The translations under genes and the position numbers were made by a program. DNA of 23,267 bases, taken from JBGCDD01 sp045105075 (lineage in GTDB: Bacteria; Pseudomonadota; Alphaproteobacteria; Rhodobacterales; Rhodobacteraceae). Positions 7,922 to 15,211 of this stretch are shown here, piece by piece. Where the stretch lies: the NCBI GenBank assembly GCA_045105075.1, contig JBGCDD010000130.1, forward strand, positions 1-23,267, written 5' to 3'. Position 1 is the stretch's first letter, and every line of letters starts with the position of its first letter. The notes beneath the pieces were generated by a model, which did not search any database, had not been told where the DNA came from, and saw only the letters and a list, made by a program, of their open reading frames with translations.

Positions 7922-8767
7922 ATGAGAGGCAGCAGGGCGATCAGCGCGATGCTGGTGATGGCTGTTCTGGCCGGATGCGGCGCCAGAGGCGGCGGGGCGC
8001 CTGCAGCGGACCGCGAGCAGTCGCTTCAGGCCTTTGCCCCCGAACAGATCTTTGAGCGCGGCGAATTTGAACTGACCCGCAACCGCTCGGACGATGCGGC
8101 CTTTTATTTCTCTGAAATCGAACGGCTCTACCCTTATTCCAGCTGGGCCAAACGCGCTTTGATCATGCAGGCGTTTTCGTTCCATCAGGGCCGTGATTAC
8201 CCCAATTCGCGCGCCTCCGCGCAGCGCTATATCGACTTTTATCCGACCGACGAAGACGCCGCTTATGCGCAGTATCTTTTGGCGCTGTCCTACTATGATC
8301 AGATCGACGAAGTCGGGCGCGATCAGGGTCTGACGTTTCAGGCCCTGCAGGCGTTGCGCACGGTGATCGAGGTCTATCCCGACAGCGAATATGCCACTTC
8401 GGCGATTCTCAAATTCGACCTGGCCTTTGACCATCTGGCCGGCAAGGAAATGGAAATCGGGCGCTATTACCTGCGCCGCAAACATTACACGGCGGCGATC
8501 AATCGCTTTCGCGTGGTGGTTGAGGATTTCCAGACCACAACCCACACCGCCGAGGCGCTGCACCGTCTGGTTGAATCCTATCTGTCACTGGGCCTGACCG
8601 AAGAGGCGCAAACCGCAGGCGCAATTCTGGGCTTTAACTATCAATCAACCGATTGGTACCAGGACAGCTTTAACCTGCTCACCTCGCAAGGTCTGAAATT
8701 GCGCAGCCGAGGCAACAACTGGCTGTCGCAGATTTATCGTCAATCGATCAAAGGGCAATGGCTCTAG
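7922..8767 (+). CDS. bamD: Outer membrane assembly lipoprotein BamD
   Basis: BamD (ComL/YfiO) is the essential lipoprotein of the Bam complex that inserts beta-barrel proteins into the outer membrane. The product is 281 residues. It has a short lipoprotein signal peptide ending in the lipobox LAGC, with the modified Cys at residue 19. A chain of TPR helices follows, including ERGEFELTRN, YYDQIDEVGRDQ and GRYYLRRKHYTAAINRF, all matching the family pattern. The acidic YPYSSWA and IEVYPDSEYA inter-repeat segments are typical. The start at ATG 7922 is fixed by the signal peptide. recN follows after 19 bases with a strong ribosome site, so the two are probably co-transcribed. Confidence 0.95.
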   Translation: MRGSRAISAMLVMAVLAGCGARGGGAPAADREQSLQAFAPEQIFERGEFELTRNRSDDAAFYFSEIERLYPYSSWAKRALIMQAFSFHQGRDYPNSRASAQRYIDFYPTDEDAAYAQYLLALSYYDQIDEVGRDQGLTFQALQALRTVIEVYPDSEYATSAILKFDLAFDHLAGKEMEIGRYYLRRKHYTAAINRFRVVVEDFQTTTHTAEALHRLVESYLSLGLTEEAQTAGAILGFNYQSTDWYQDSFNLLTSQGLKLRSRGNNWLSQIYRQSIKGQWL

Positions 8768-8786
8768 CGCGCGGCAGGAGGGTGTG

Positions 8787-10436
8787 ATGCTGCGAACGCT
8801 GGACATCCGCGACCTGCTGATCATTGACCACTTGGATCTGTCGTTCCAACCGGGCCTCAATGTGCTGACCGGCGAAACCGGCGCGGGCAAGTCTATCTTG
8901 TTGGATTCGCTGGGTTTTGTGCTGGGCTGGCGCGGGCGGGCCGAACTGGTGCGCCAGGGTGCGGCACAGGGCGAAGTCACCGCCACCTTTGATCTGCGCC
9001 CCGATCACCCGGCGCGCAAAGTGCTGGAGAACGCCGGTCTGCCCAGCAGTGACGAGCTGATTCTGCGCCGGATCAACACCGCTGACGGGCGCAAAACCGC
9101 CTGGGTCAACGACCGGCGCGCCTCGGGCGAGGTGCTGCGCGCGCTGTCGGAAACGCTGGTGGAATTGCACGGTCAACACGATGATCGCGGTCTTTTGAAC
9201 CCGCGCGGTCACCGCGTGTTGCTGGACGAATATGGCCGCCTGGCAAAGACACGCCAAGCGACACGCGCCGCGTGGGCGGCCGTGGCGGCGTTGCGCAAGG
9301 CGGTGGAACAGACCCAGGCGTCCTTGGATGCGGTGCGCGCAGAAGAGGAATTCCTGCGTCACGCGATGTCCGAACTCGACGCGCTTGACCCAAAACACGG
9401 CGAAGACGCCGAACTTGATCTGCGCCGCCGTCAAATGCAGGGCGCCGAGCGGATTCGCGATGATGTGGTGCGCGCGCACGGGTTGCTGGGCGGGCAGGGC
9501 GCTGAAACCGCGATCGCCGACGCGATGCGCTGGCTGGACGGTGTGTCTCAGCAGGCCGAGGGCGCGTTGGATGCCCCCCTGTCGGCTCTGGCCCGCGCCA
9601 TGGTCGAGCTGACCGATGCCCAGGACGGGGTGGCGCGCGCGCTCGACGGGTTGCATTTTGACACCTCGGAACTGGAAGACACCGAAGAGCGGCTTTTTGC
9701 CCTGCGTGCGCTGGCCCGCAAACACGCGATTGTGCCCGAGGATCTGCCCGGATTCGCCGACACGCTGCGCGCCAAGCTGGCCGCGCTTGATGCCGGCGAC
9801 GCCGATTTGGCCACCCAAAAGCGCGATCTGGCCGAAGCCGAGGCCGCCTATGACACCGCCGCCACCAAACTCACCGCCGCGCGTCTCAAATCGGCCAAAG
9901 CGCTGGACCGTGATGTGATGGACGAACTCGCCCCGCTGCGCATGGAACGCGCGGTGTTTGAAACCCAGATCACCCCGACCGATCCGGGCCCGGACGGGCG
10001 CGATCTGGTGGCCTTCAGCGTGGCCACCAACCCCGGCGCCCCCGCCGGAGCGTTGAACAAAATCGCCTCCGGCGGTGAACTCAGCCGCTTTCTGCTGGCG
10101 CTCAAAGTGTGTTTGACCGGCGAAAGCAGCGGCCTGACCCTGATTTTTGACGAAATTGACCGCGGCGTGGGCGGCGCCACCGCCGATGCGGTCGGGCGCC
10201 GCCTCGCGGCTTTGGCGCAAAACGGGCAAGTGCTGGTGGTCACCCACTCGCCGCAGGTGGCCGCGCGCGGTGCCTATCACTGGCGCGTGCAAAAGCAGGT
10301 GAAGGCGGGCAAAACCCTGTCCAGCGTCGTGCCGTTGCCCGACCCCGAGCGCGTCGACGAAATCGCGCGGATGCTGGCCGGTGACACCATCACCGACGAA
10401 GCCCGCGCCGCCGCCCGGTCGCTTTTGGCCGGCTGA
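8787..10436 (+). CDS. recN: DNA repair protein RecN
   Basis: RecN is an SMC-like ATPase that acts in recombinational repair of double-strand breaks. The product is 549 residues, close to the usual 550-560. The Walker A motif GETGAGKS is at 29-36. The signature SGGELSRFLLALK and the Walker B LTLIFDEIDRGVGG are near the C-terminus. Between them lies a long, Ala- and Glu-rich coiled-coil region with a central hinge segment, as the family requires. ATG 8787 is chosen because AGGAGG ends four bases upstream; a GTG at 8784 is too close. I see no GTTC-N7-GTTC LexA box in front of bamD or recN, so SOS control would have to come from elsewhere or be absent. Confidence 0.97.
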   Translation: MLRTLDIRDLLIIDHLDLSFQPGLNVLTGETGAGKSILLDSLGFVLGWRGRAELVRQGAAQGEVTATFDLRPDHPARKVLENAGLPSSDELILRRINTADGRKTAWVNDRRASGEVLRALSETLVELHGQHDDRGLLNPRGHRVLLDEYGRLAKTRQATRAAWAAVAALRKAVEQTQASLDAVRAEEEFLRHAMSELDALDPKHGEDAELDLRRRQMQGAERIRDDVVRAHGLLGGQGAETAIADAMRWLDGVSQQAEGALDAPLSALARAMVELTDAQDGVARALDGLHFDTSELEDTEERLFALRALARKHAIVPEDLPGFADTLRAKLAALDAGDADLATQKRDLAEAEAAYDTAATKLTAARLKSAKALDRDVMDELAPLRMERAVFETQITPTDPGPDGRDLVAFSVATNPGAPAGALNKIASGGELSRFLLALKVCLTGESSGLTLIFDEIDRGVGGATADAVGRRLAALAQNGQVLVVTHSPQVAARGAYHWRVQKQVKAGKTLSSVVPLPDPERVDEIARMLAGDTITDEARAAARSLLAG

Positions 10437-10591
10437 TTGCTGCCACGCCTGTTGCGGATTTGATCATGATTTGCGCTTGCCACAGGGCTCAATCGAAACC
10501 GGCTCTTTCGTAAATCCAAACCTGCGCAATCCAGGCCCAAAACCGCGCCAAATTCGCCGGGCAGCCTCAATAAACCAGATGACAACTTGAT

Positions 10592-10607
10592 TGTGATCTG
10601 TGTCACA
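10592..10607. promoter_or_regulatory. Exact CRP-type palindrome TGTGA-N6-TCACA
   Basis: TGTGA (10592-10596) and TCACA (10603-10607) with a six-base spacer match the classical CRP consensus core exactly. A TTGAT half-site reminiscent of FNR-type boxes overlaps its left side (10587-10591). It lies 125 bases upstream of the small membrane protein and ClC gene pair, with an AT-rich stretch (10638-10650) downstream that could hold a -10 element. Binding by a CRP/FNR-family regulator is inferred. The remainder of the 295-base gap after recN shows no gene or terminator that I can support. Confidence 0.55.
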
Positions 10608-10731
10608 GACGCGCGCGACCAAACCAATCAGAGTGAGATTTGTATTGTATGACCAAACCCTAGTCTTCCCCGGCCCAGTCTGACCCATTTTCAGATCCTG
10701 GCCCGGGGGTCCCTGTCCCAAGGATTGGCCC

Positions 10732-11109
10732 ATGAGCTTGCCTGTGCCCCCGCCGCCCCATCAACCGCCCAAACAACCGGGTATCACCGAAGCCGGTCTG
10801 AAATCGCGCGCCGCCGCCAAAGCCATACGCGCCTACGCGCAGTTGGCCGGGTGCCTGCTGGCGGTTGCCGTCTTTGAAGTCATGATGACCAACAGCTCCG
10901 TCAATCTCGCAGTTGTCGCACAAAAAACCATCTTTGTGCTGGGCTTTGCGGCGTTGATTGGCGTGACCTTTGCCGGGTTGCACCATGTGCGGGCCGTACG
11001 GCTCAACACCACAATCGCGAAATTGATCCCGAAACGGCGCCTGCGCAGCTCAAATCGCCGCACCGCTGCGACACAAACAGGGGTTTCGCCCAACCGCGCA
11101 ACGCCCTAA
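10732..11109 (+). CDS. Small hypothetical membrane protein upstream of the ClC gene
   Basis: I do not recognise this 125-residue protein. It starts with a Pro-rich segment (PVPPPPHQPPKQPG), then has a basic helix and two hydrophobic segments, about 41-53 (LAGCLLAVAVFEV) and about 58-83 (NLAVVAQKTIFVLGF and on), and a basic C-terminus rich in Arg and Lys. The shape is that of a two-pass inner-membrane protein with both ends in the cytoplasm. The start ATG 10732 is supported by AAGGA seven bases upstream. It ends three bases before the ClC start, so the pair probably forms one operon downstream of the CRP-type site. A partner or regulatory role for the ClC protein is only a guess from position. 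Confidence 0.6.
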   Translation: MSLPVPPPPHQPPKQPGITEAGLKSRAAAKAIRAYAQLAGCLLAVAVFEVMMTNSSVNLAVVAQKTIFVLGFAALIGVTFAGLHHVRAVRLNTTIAKLIPKRRLRSSNRRTAATQTGVSPNRATP

Positions 11110-11112
11110 ACA

Positions 11113-12825
11113 GTGGCAAAACCGTTGAAATTGGCGATGTCACAGCGCAGCCCCTCTGCACTCTCCCGACAGCTGGATCAGGCTGTATCCGCCTGCAAGG
11201 GCGGCTGGCGCGTGCTGCGTCACCGCGGACCCAGCCAAATCCAGTTCTGGTTCATCGCCCTGGCCATCGGAATCGCCGCAGGCTTTGCCGCCGTCACCTT
11301 CCGCAAGGCCATCGAAGCGCTCCAGGCGCGGCTTTACGGCGTCGATGACATCCATTTCCTGTACTCCTTCGCCCAACATCTGCCCTGGTACTGGGTGCTG
11401 ACCATCCCGATCTGCGGCGGCTTGATTGTCGGCGTGATTCTGCACCTGTTCACCCCGGACGGGCGCGTGCGCTCGGTCGCAGATGTGATTGAAGGCGCCG
11501 CCATGCGCGATGGCCGCGTGGAAATGCGCGCGGGCCTGGCCTCGATGGTGGCCTCAATGATCACCCTGTCCTCGGGCGGCTCAACCGGGCGGGAAGGGCC
11601 GGTGGTGCACATGGCCGGCGTGATTTCCACATGGGTCAGCAACCGCATCCACGCCGATGGGCTGACCGGGCGTGACCTGCTGGGCTGCGCTGTCGCCGCC
11701 GGTGTGTCCGCCAGCTTCAACGCCCCGATCGCCGGCGCGCTCTTTGCGCTCGAAGTCGTGCTGCGCCATTTCGCCGTGCACGCCTTTGCTCCCATCGTCA
11801 TCGCCGCCGTGGCGGGCACAGTGATCAACCGTCTGGAATATGGCGATGTCACCGAATTCATCCTCGCCACCCCCGGCGCGCTGCAGTTTTACGTCGAACT
11901 CCCGGCCTTCCTGATCCTGGGTCTGGTCTGCGGAGTGGTCGCCGTGCTGCTGATGCGCTCAATCTTCTGGGCCGACGACCTGGGCACCTATTTGCAAACC
12001 AAAACCGGCCTGCCGCGCTGGCTGCGCCCCGCCGTTGCGGGCGCCATGCTGGGCGGCCTGGCGATCTGGTTCCCCCACATCATCGGCGTGGGCTATGAAA
12101 CCACCTATCTCGGCCTGTCGGGTGATTTCATGATCACCCAGGCCATCGTCTACGCCGTGCTCAAAACCATCGCCGTGGCCATCACCTTCGGCGGGCGTAT
12201 GGGTGGCGGCGTGTTCTCGCCCTCGCTGATGGTGGGCGCGCTGACCGGGCTGGCTTTTGGCCTGATCGCCACTGGCATCCTGCCCGATGTCTCCGGCACC
12301 CACACGCTCTACGCCTTTGCTGGCATGGGAGCCGTCGCGGCCGCTGTGCTCGGCGCCCCCATCTCAACCACGCTGATCGTGTTCGAACTGACCGGAGACT
12401 GGCAAATTGGTCTCGCGGTGATGGTGTCGGTGTCGATGTCCACAGCCCTTGCCTCGCGCCTGGTGGATCGCTCGTTCTTCCTCACACAGTTGGAACGGCG
12501 CAACATCCATCTCGCCGCCGGTCCCCAGGCCTATTTGCTGGCGATGCTACGCGCCGGTGCGGTGATGCGCCCCATGGGCGGCGCGCGCAGTGCTGATGCG
12601 CAAACCTGCGCCGCGCTGATCAAGGACGGCCTCAGCATCGACAGCTCCGCCACTTTAGAAGCCGCAATGCCCATATTTGATCGCACCGAACAACGCTTCT
12701 TACCCGTGCTCAGCCCGGCCACCCCAACCCAAGAGCCACAGCTCATCGGCGCCCTGTTCCACATCGATGCCCTCAAAGCCTACAACCGCGCGCTCGCCGC
12801 CACCGCCGCCGAAGAACATTCCTGA
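11113..12825 (+). CDS. ClC-family chloride channel/transporter with degenerate C-terminal domain
   Basis: This is an inner-membrane ClC protein for chloride or related anions, 570 residues from the GTG at 11113 (an ATG at 11137 is possible; neither has a clear ribosome site). The gating-glutamate motif GREGP is at 159-163 (E161), the helix FNAPIAGALFALEVV at 202-216, and the GGGVFSP selectivity motif at 364-370 with F368. Two features depart from the E. coli exchanger. The internal proton glutamate (E203 there) is Val215 here, the residue found in ClC channels. The GSGIP serine loop is replaced by a divergent GRVRSV segment. After the last membrane helix, about 100 residues look like a degenerate CBS-type regulatory region. 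Exchanger versus channel activity cannot be settled from sequence. Confidence 0.9.
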   Translation: MAKPLKLAMSQRSPSALSRQLDQAVSACKGGWRVLRHRGPSQIQFWFIALAIGIAAGFAAVTFRKAIEALQARLYGVDDIHFLYSFAQHLPWYWVLTIPICGGLIVGVILHLFTPDGRVRSVADVIEGAAMRDGRVEMRAGLASMVASMITLSSGGSTGREGPVVHMAGVISTWVSNRIHADGLTGRDLLGCAVAAGVSASFNAPIAGALFALEVVLRHFAVHAFAPIVIAAVAGTVINRLEYGDVTEFILATPGALQFYVELPAFLILGLVCGVVAVLLMRSIFWADDLGTYLQTKTGLPRWLRPAVAGAMLGGLAIWFPHIIGVGYETTYLGLSGDFMITQAIVYAVLKTIAVAITFGGRMGGGVFSPSLMVGALTGLAFGLIATGILPDVSGTHTLYAFAGMGAVAAAVLGAPISTTLIVFELTGDWQIGLAVMVSVSMSTALASRLVDRSFFLTQLERRNIHLAAGPQAYLLAMLRAGAVMRPMGGARSADAQTCAALIKDGLSIDSSATLEAAMPIFDRTEQRFLPVLSPATPTQEPQLIGALFHIDALKAYNRALAATAAEEHS

Positions 12826-12883
12826 CGCCGCTGCCAAACACCCACGCCCCATTCTCGCGCAGCCCCTCAAAACGGCGCGTTTT

Positions 12884-12928
12884 CCTCTTGCTGCAAATAT
12901 CCCGGGGGGGCAGGGGGCAGCGCCCCCC
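12884..12928. repeat. Intergenic repeat copy 1 with G/C-rich hairpin, between convergent genes
   Basis: The core CCTCTTGCTGCAAATATCCC (12884-12903) matches 18 of 20 bases with a second copy at 15161-15180. After the core comes a G-run, then GGGGGC (12913-12918) pairing with GCCCCC (12922-12927) around a 3-base loop. It sits between the ends of the ClC gene (plus) and the DUF427 gene (minus), a place for a bidirectional transcript end, but no T-tract follows directly. I recall similar ATATCCC-plus-G/C-hairpin elements between genes in Rhodobacterales genomes. Confidence 0.55.
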
Positions 12929-12948
12929 AAACGGTCCGAAAAAAGCGC

Positions 12949-13293
12949 TCAGACCTGCTCGACCGTGACCTCATCGCCAACAGCAAAGGCCAGATAGCCC
13001 TTGATTTTGGCCATCGCCTCCAACGGATCCTCATAGCTCCACACCGCGTTCTCCACTCGGGCCGAGCGGTTCACGATGGTGAAATACGACGCCTCTCCCT
13101 TGTGCTCACAGCGCGAGCGCTTGTCGCTGGGATCCAGCATCGCCATGGCAATATCAGCGCGCGGGAAATAGATCACCGGCGCATAATCGCCCTCACTCAA
13201 CTCCAGAGCTGTGCTGCTTTCGCCCAATACTGCGCCGCCCGAACGCACCGTCCACCGCCCAGCGGCCTTGCGAATTTTGATATGATCTGCCAT
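12949..13293 (-). CDS. DUF427 domain protein
   Basis: This is a 114-residue soluble protein of the DUF427 family, small beta-rich proteins without a settled biochemical role. Typical family segments are the N-terminal AAGRWTVRSGGAVLGES, the central PVIYFPRADIAMAML, the ligand-pocket-like SRCEHKGEASYFTI and the WSYEDPLEAM segment near the end. I chose the ATG at 13293 (minus) because GGAGGAG lies six bases upstream. An in-frame upstream extension would add an implausible basic leader. It lies 77 bases downstream of the aminopeptidase P gene on the same strand and is probably co-transcribed with it. It faces the ClC gene tail to tail. Confidence 0.85.
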   Translation of the reverse strand: MADHIKIRKAAGRWTVRSGGAVLGESSTALELSEGDYAPVIYFPRADIAMAMLDPSDKRSRCEHKGEASYFTIVNRSARVENAVWSYEDPLEAMAKIKGYLAFAVGDEVTVEQV

Positions 13294-13370
13294 CCCACGC
13301 TCCTCCTCACGTCTTTTGCGTCCGGTCTGCACCGATCCTGCACCTGGCGCCTGTCACGCCCGGGCTTGCG

Positions 13371-15149
13371 TCACAGCGCAGCGCAGGCCGCATCCAACCA
13401 CGTTTGCGCATCCTTGCCCACCCTTGGTCCAATCCGCTCAACCACGTCGCGATGATAGCCATTCAGCCACTCTCGCTCGTCCCCGCTCAGCCGATCCACA
13501 TCGATCAGGCGGCGGTCAATCGGCACATAGGCCAGCGTTTTCCAACCCAGAAACGACCGCTCCGGATCGCCGCCGGGCACCACACGCGGCTCCACAACCA
13601 GCAAATTCTCGATGCGAATGCCAAAGGCCCCCTCGCGGTAATAGCCCGGCTCATTGCTCAAAATCATGCCTGGCTCAAACGGCACATGGCTCAGCTTGCT
13701 CAACCGCTGCGGCCCCTCATGCACGCTCAGATAGGTGCCGACACCATGACCCAAGCCATGGTTGAAATCCTGCCCGGCGAGCCACAAGGGCACCCGCCCA
13801 ATCGCCTCGATATCACGCCCGGCCAGACCCGCAGGCCACACCAACCGGCTCATCGCGATCATGCCCTGCAACACCCGCGTGAACGCCGCGCGTTCATCCG
13901 CACCGACATCGCCAATCGCAATCGTGCGCGTGATATCGGTGGTGCCATCCAGATATTGCCCGCCGCTGTCCAGCACCAGCAAATGACCGTCCTGCATCAC
14001 AGAATCGGTCTCCTCAGACACCCGGTAATGCATGATCGCCCCGTTTGGGCCGGTCCCGGCGATGGTCTCAAAACTGATGTCCTGAAGCGCATTGTCCTTG
14101 CGCCGACACGCCTCCAGATGACGCACCGCATCGGTTTCATGCAAACTGCCCGGCGCCTGAGCATCCAGCCATGTCAGAAACTCAACCATCGCCGCCCCGT
14201 CGCGCAAATGCGCCGCCTCGGTCCCGGCTATTTCGGCCGCATTCTTGCGCGCTTTTGGCAAAGCACAAGGCTCATCGCCAAACACTGCCCGGCTGCCCAG
14301 CACCTTACCCACGATCTGCGGTGCAGTGGTGCGATCAATCCGCACCTGGCCCTCCAACGCGGCCAACGCATCCAGAAAACCGTTCGCCGGATGCACAGCA
14401 GCAGCGTCGTCCAAAGCAACGCCCTCCAGCTTGGCACTGTCCATAAACAGATCAACACGCCCCGAGCCGTGCAACACCGCAAACCCATGCGCCACCGGGT
14501 TGCGCGCAATGTCAGCGCCCCGAATATTCAGCAACCACATGATCGAATCGGGCAACGTGATCACCGCCGCATCATGTCCCGCTGCGCGCAAATCACCCGC
14601 CAGTTGCGCAATCTTATCTGCTGATGATTGCCCTGCAAATTCAATCGGGTGCGCCTTGACCGGCGCCATCGGAGGCAGCGGCTGGTCGTCCCAGATCAGA
14701 TCCACCAGATTGGCGCATTGCACCATCTCAACACCCGTGCCCTTCAACCCCGCACGCAGCCGCTCCACCTCGGCCACCGTGTGCAACCACGGATCATAGC
14801 CGATCTTGCCGCCCGAACAGTGCTGCTTCAACCACTCGGCCAACCCCACATCAGGCCACGGCACTGGCGAGTATACATCCGCCACCTGCGCCTTGACCTG
14901 CGTGCGATAACGCCCGTCAATGAACACTCCCGCCACATCCGCCAGCACCGCACAGAACGCGGCCGATCCGGTGAACCCGGTCAGCCATGCCAACCGCGCA
15001 TCCCGCGGTGCCACATATTCCCCCTGATGCGCATCGGCGCGTGGCACAAGAAAACCCTGCACCCCCGCTGCCGCCATCTCGGCCCGCAAAGCGGCCAATC
15101 GGGGAGGGCCCTGTTCTGGGCGCGCCGTCACTTCAAAGGTCTGGAACAT
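13371..15149 (-). CDS. Aminopeptidase P family (M24) metallopeptidase
   Basis: A cytoplasmic Xaa-Pro aminopeptidase that removes N-terminal residues preceding proline, using two metal ions (usually Mn). The product is 592 residues, the long three-domain form: two creatinase-like N-terminal domains (about 1-300), then the pita-bread catalytic domain and a short C-terminal domain. All five expected ligands are visible: D394 and D405 in DSGGQYLDGTTDIT, H468 in HGLGHGVG, E500 in LSNEPGYY and E514 in RIENL. Their spacing matches the eukaryotic XPNPEP1-type enzymes closely. ATG 15149 is preferred over longer in-frame starts because it gives the usual MFQTFE-type N-terminus and has AGAGGA upstream. 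A repeat element occupies the 61-base gap after cobT. Confidence 0.92.
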   Translation of the reverse strand: MFQTFEVTARPEQGPPRLAALRAEMAAAGVQGFLVPRADAHQGEYVAPRDARLAWLTGFTGSAAFCAVLADVAGVFIDGRYRTQVKAQVADVYSPVPWPDVGLAEWLKQHCSGGKIGYDPWLHTVAEVERLRAGLKGTGVEMVQCANLVDLIWDDQPLPPMAPVKAHPIEFAGQSSADKIAQLAGDLRAAGHDAAVITLPDSIMWLLNIRGADIARNPVAHGFAVLHGSGRVDLFMDSAKLEGVALDDAAAVHPANGFLDALAALEGQVRIDRTTAPQIVGKVLGSRAVFGDEPCALPKARKNAAEIAGTEAAHLRDGAAMVEFLTWLDAQAPGSLHETDAVRHLEACRRKDNALQDISFETIAGTGPNGAIMHYRVSEETDSVMQDGHLLVLDSGGQYLDGTTDITRTIAIGDVGADERAAFTRVLQGMIAMSRLVWPAGLAGRDIEAIGRVPLWLAGQDFNHGLGHGVGTYLSVHEGPQRLSKLSHVPFEPGMILSNEPGYYREGAFGIRIENLLVVEPRVVPGGDPERSFLGWKTLAYVPIDRRLIDVDRLSGDEREWLNGYHRDVVERIGPRVGKDAQTWLDAACAAL

Positions 15150-15160
15150 GTCAGGCCCTT

Positions 15161-15211
15161 CCTCTTGCTCTAAATATCCCCGCCGGAGGCACAAAACCGC
15201 CGCGCAGCGGC
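15161..15211. repeat. Intergenic repeat copy 2 between cobT and the aminopeptidase gene
   Basis: The core CCTCTTGCTCTAAATATCCC (15161-15180) matches the copy at 12884 in 18 of 20 bases and lies in the same orientation. As in copy 1, G/C-rich sequence with a hairpin follows: GCCGC (15199-15203) pairs with GCGGC (15207-15211) around GCA. The right end touches the cobT stop codon. The left end lies just inside the region upstream of the next gene, whose ribosome site (on the minus strand) is provided by the repeat itself. Confidence 0.55.

Noticed and set aside
8768..8786. LexA box for recN
   Set aside because: No GTTC-N7-GTTC occurs before recN or bamD, so SOS control is not supported by sequence here.
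8748..10292. Long minus-strand frame opposite recN
   Set aside because: recN is complete with all motifs on the plus strand; the antisense translation is low-complexity and unrecognisable.
10437..10560. tRNA-like GGGCTCAATCGAAACC segment after recN
   Set aside because: No acceptor stem or anticodon arm could be formed around it.
13404..14624. Plus-strand frame opposite the aminopeptidase P gene
   Set aside because: The minus-strand protein has all five metal ligands; the plus-strand translation is an antisense shadow.
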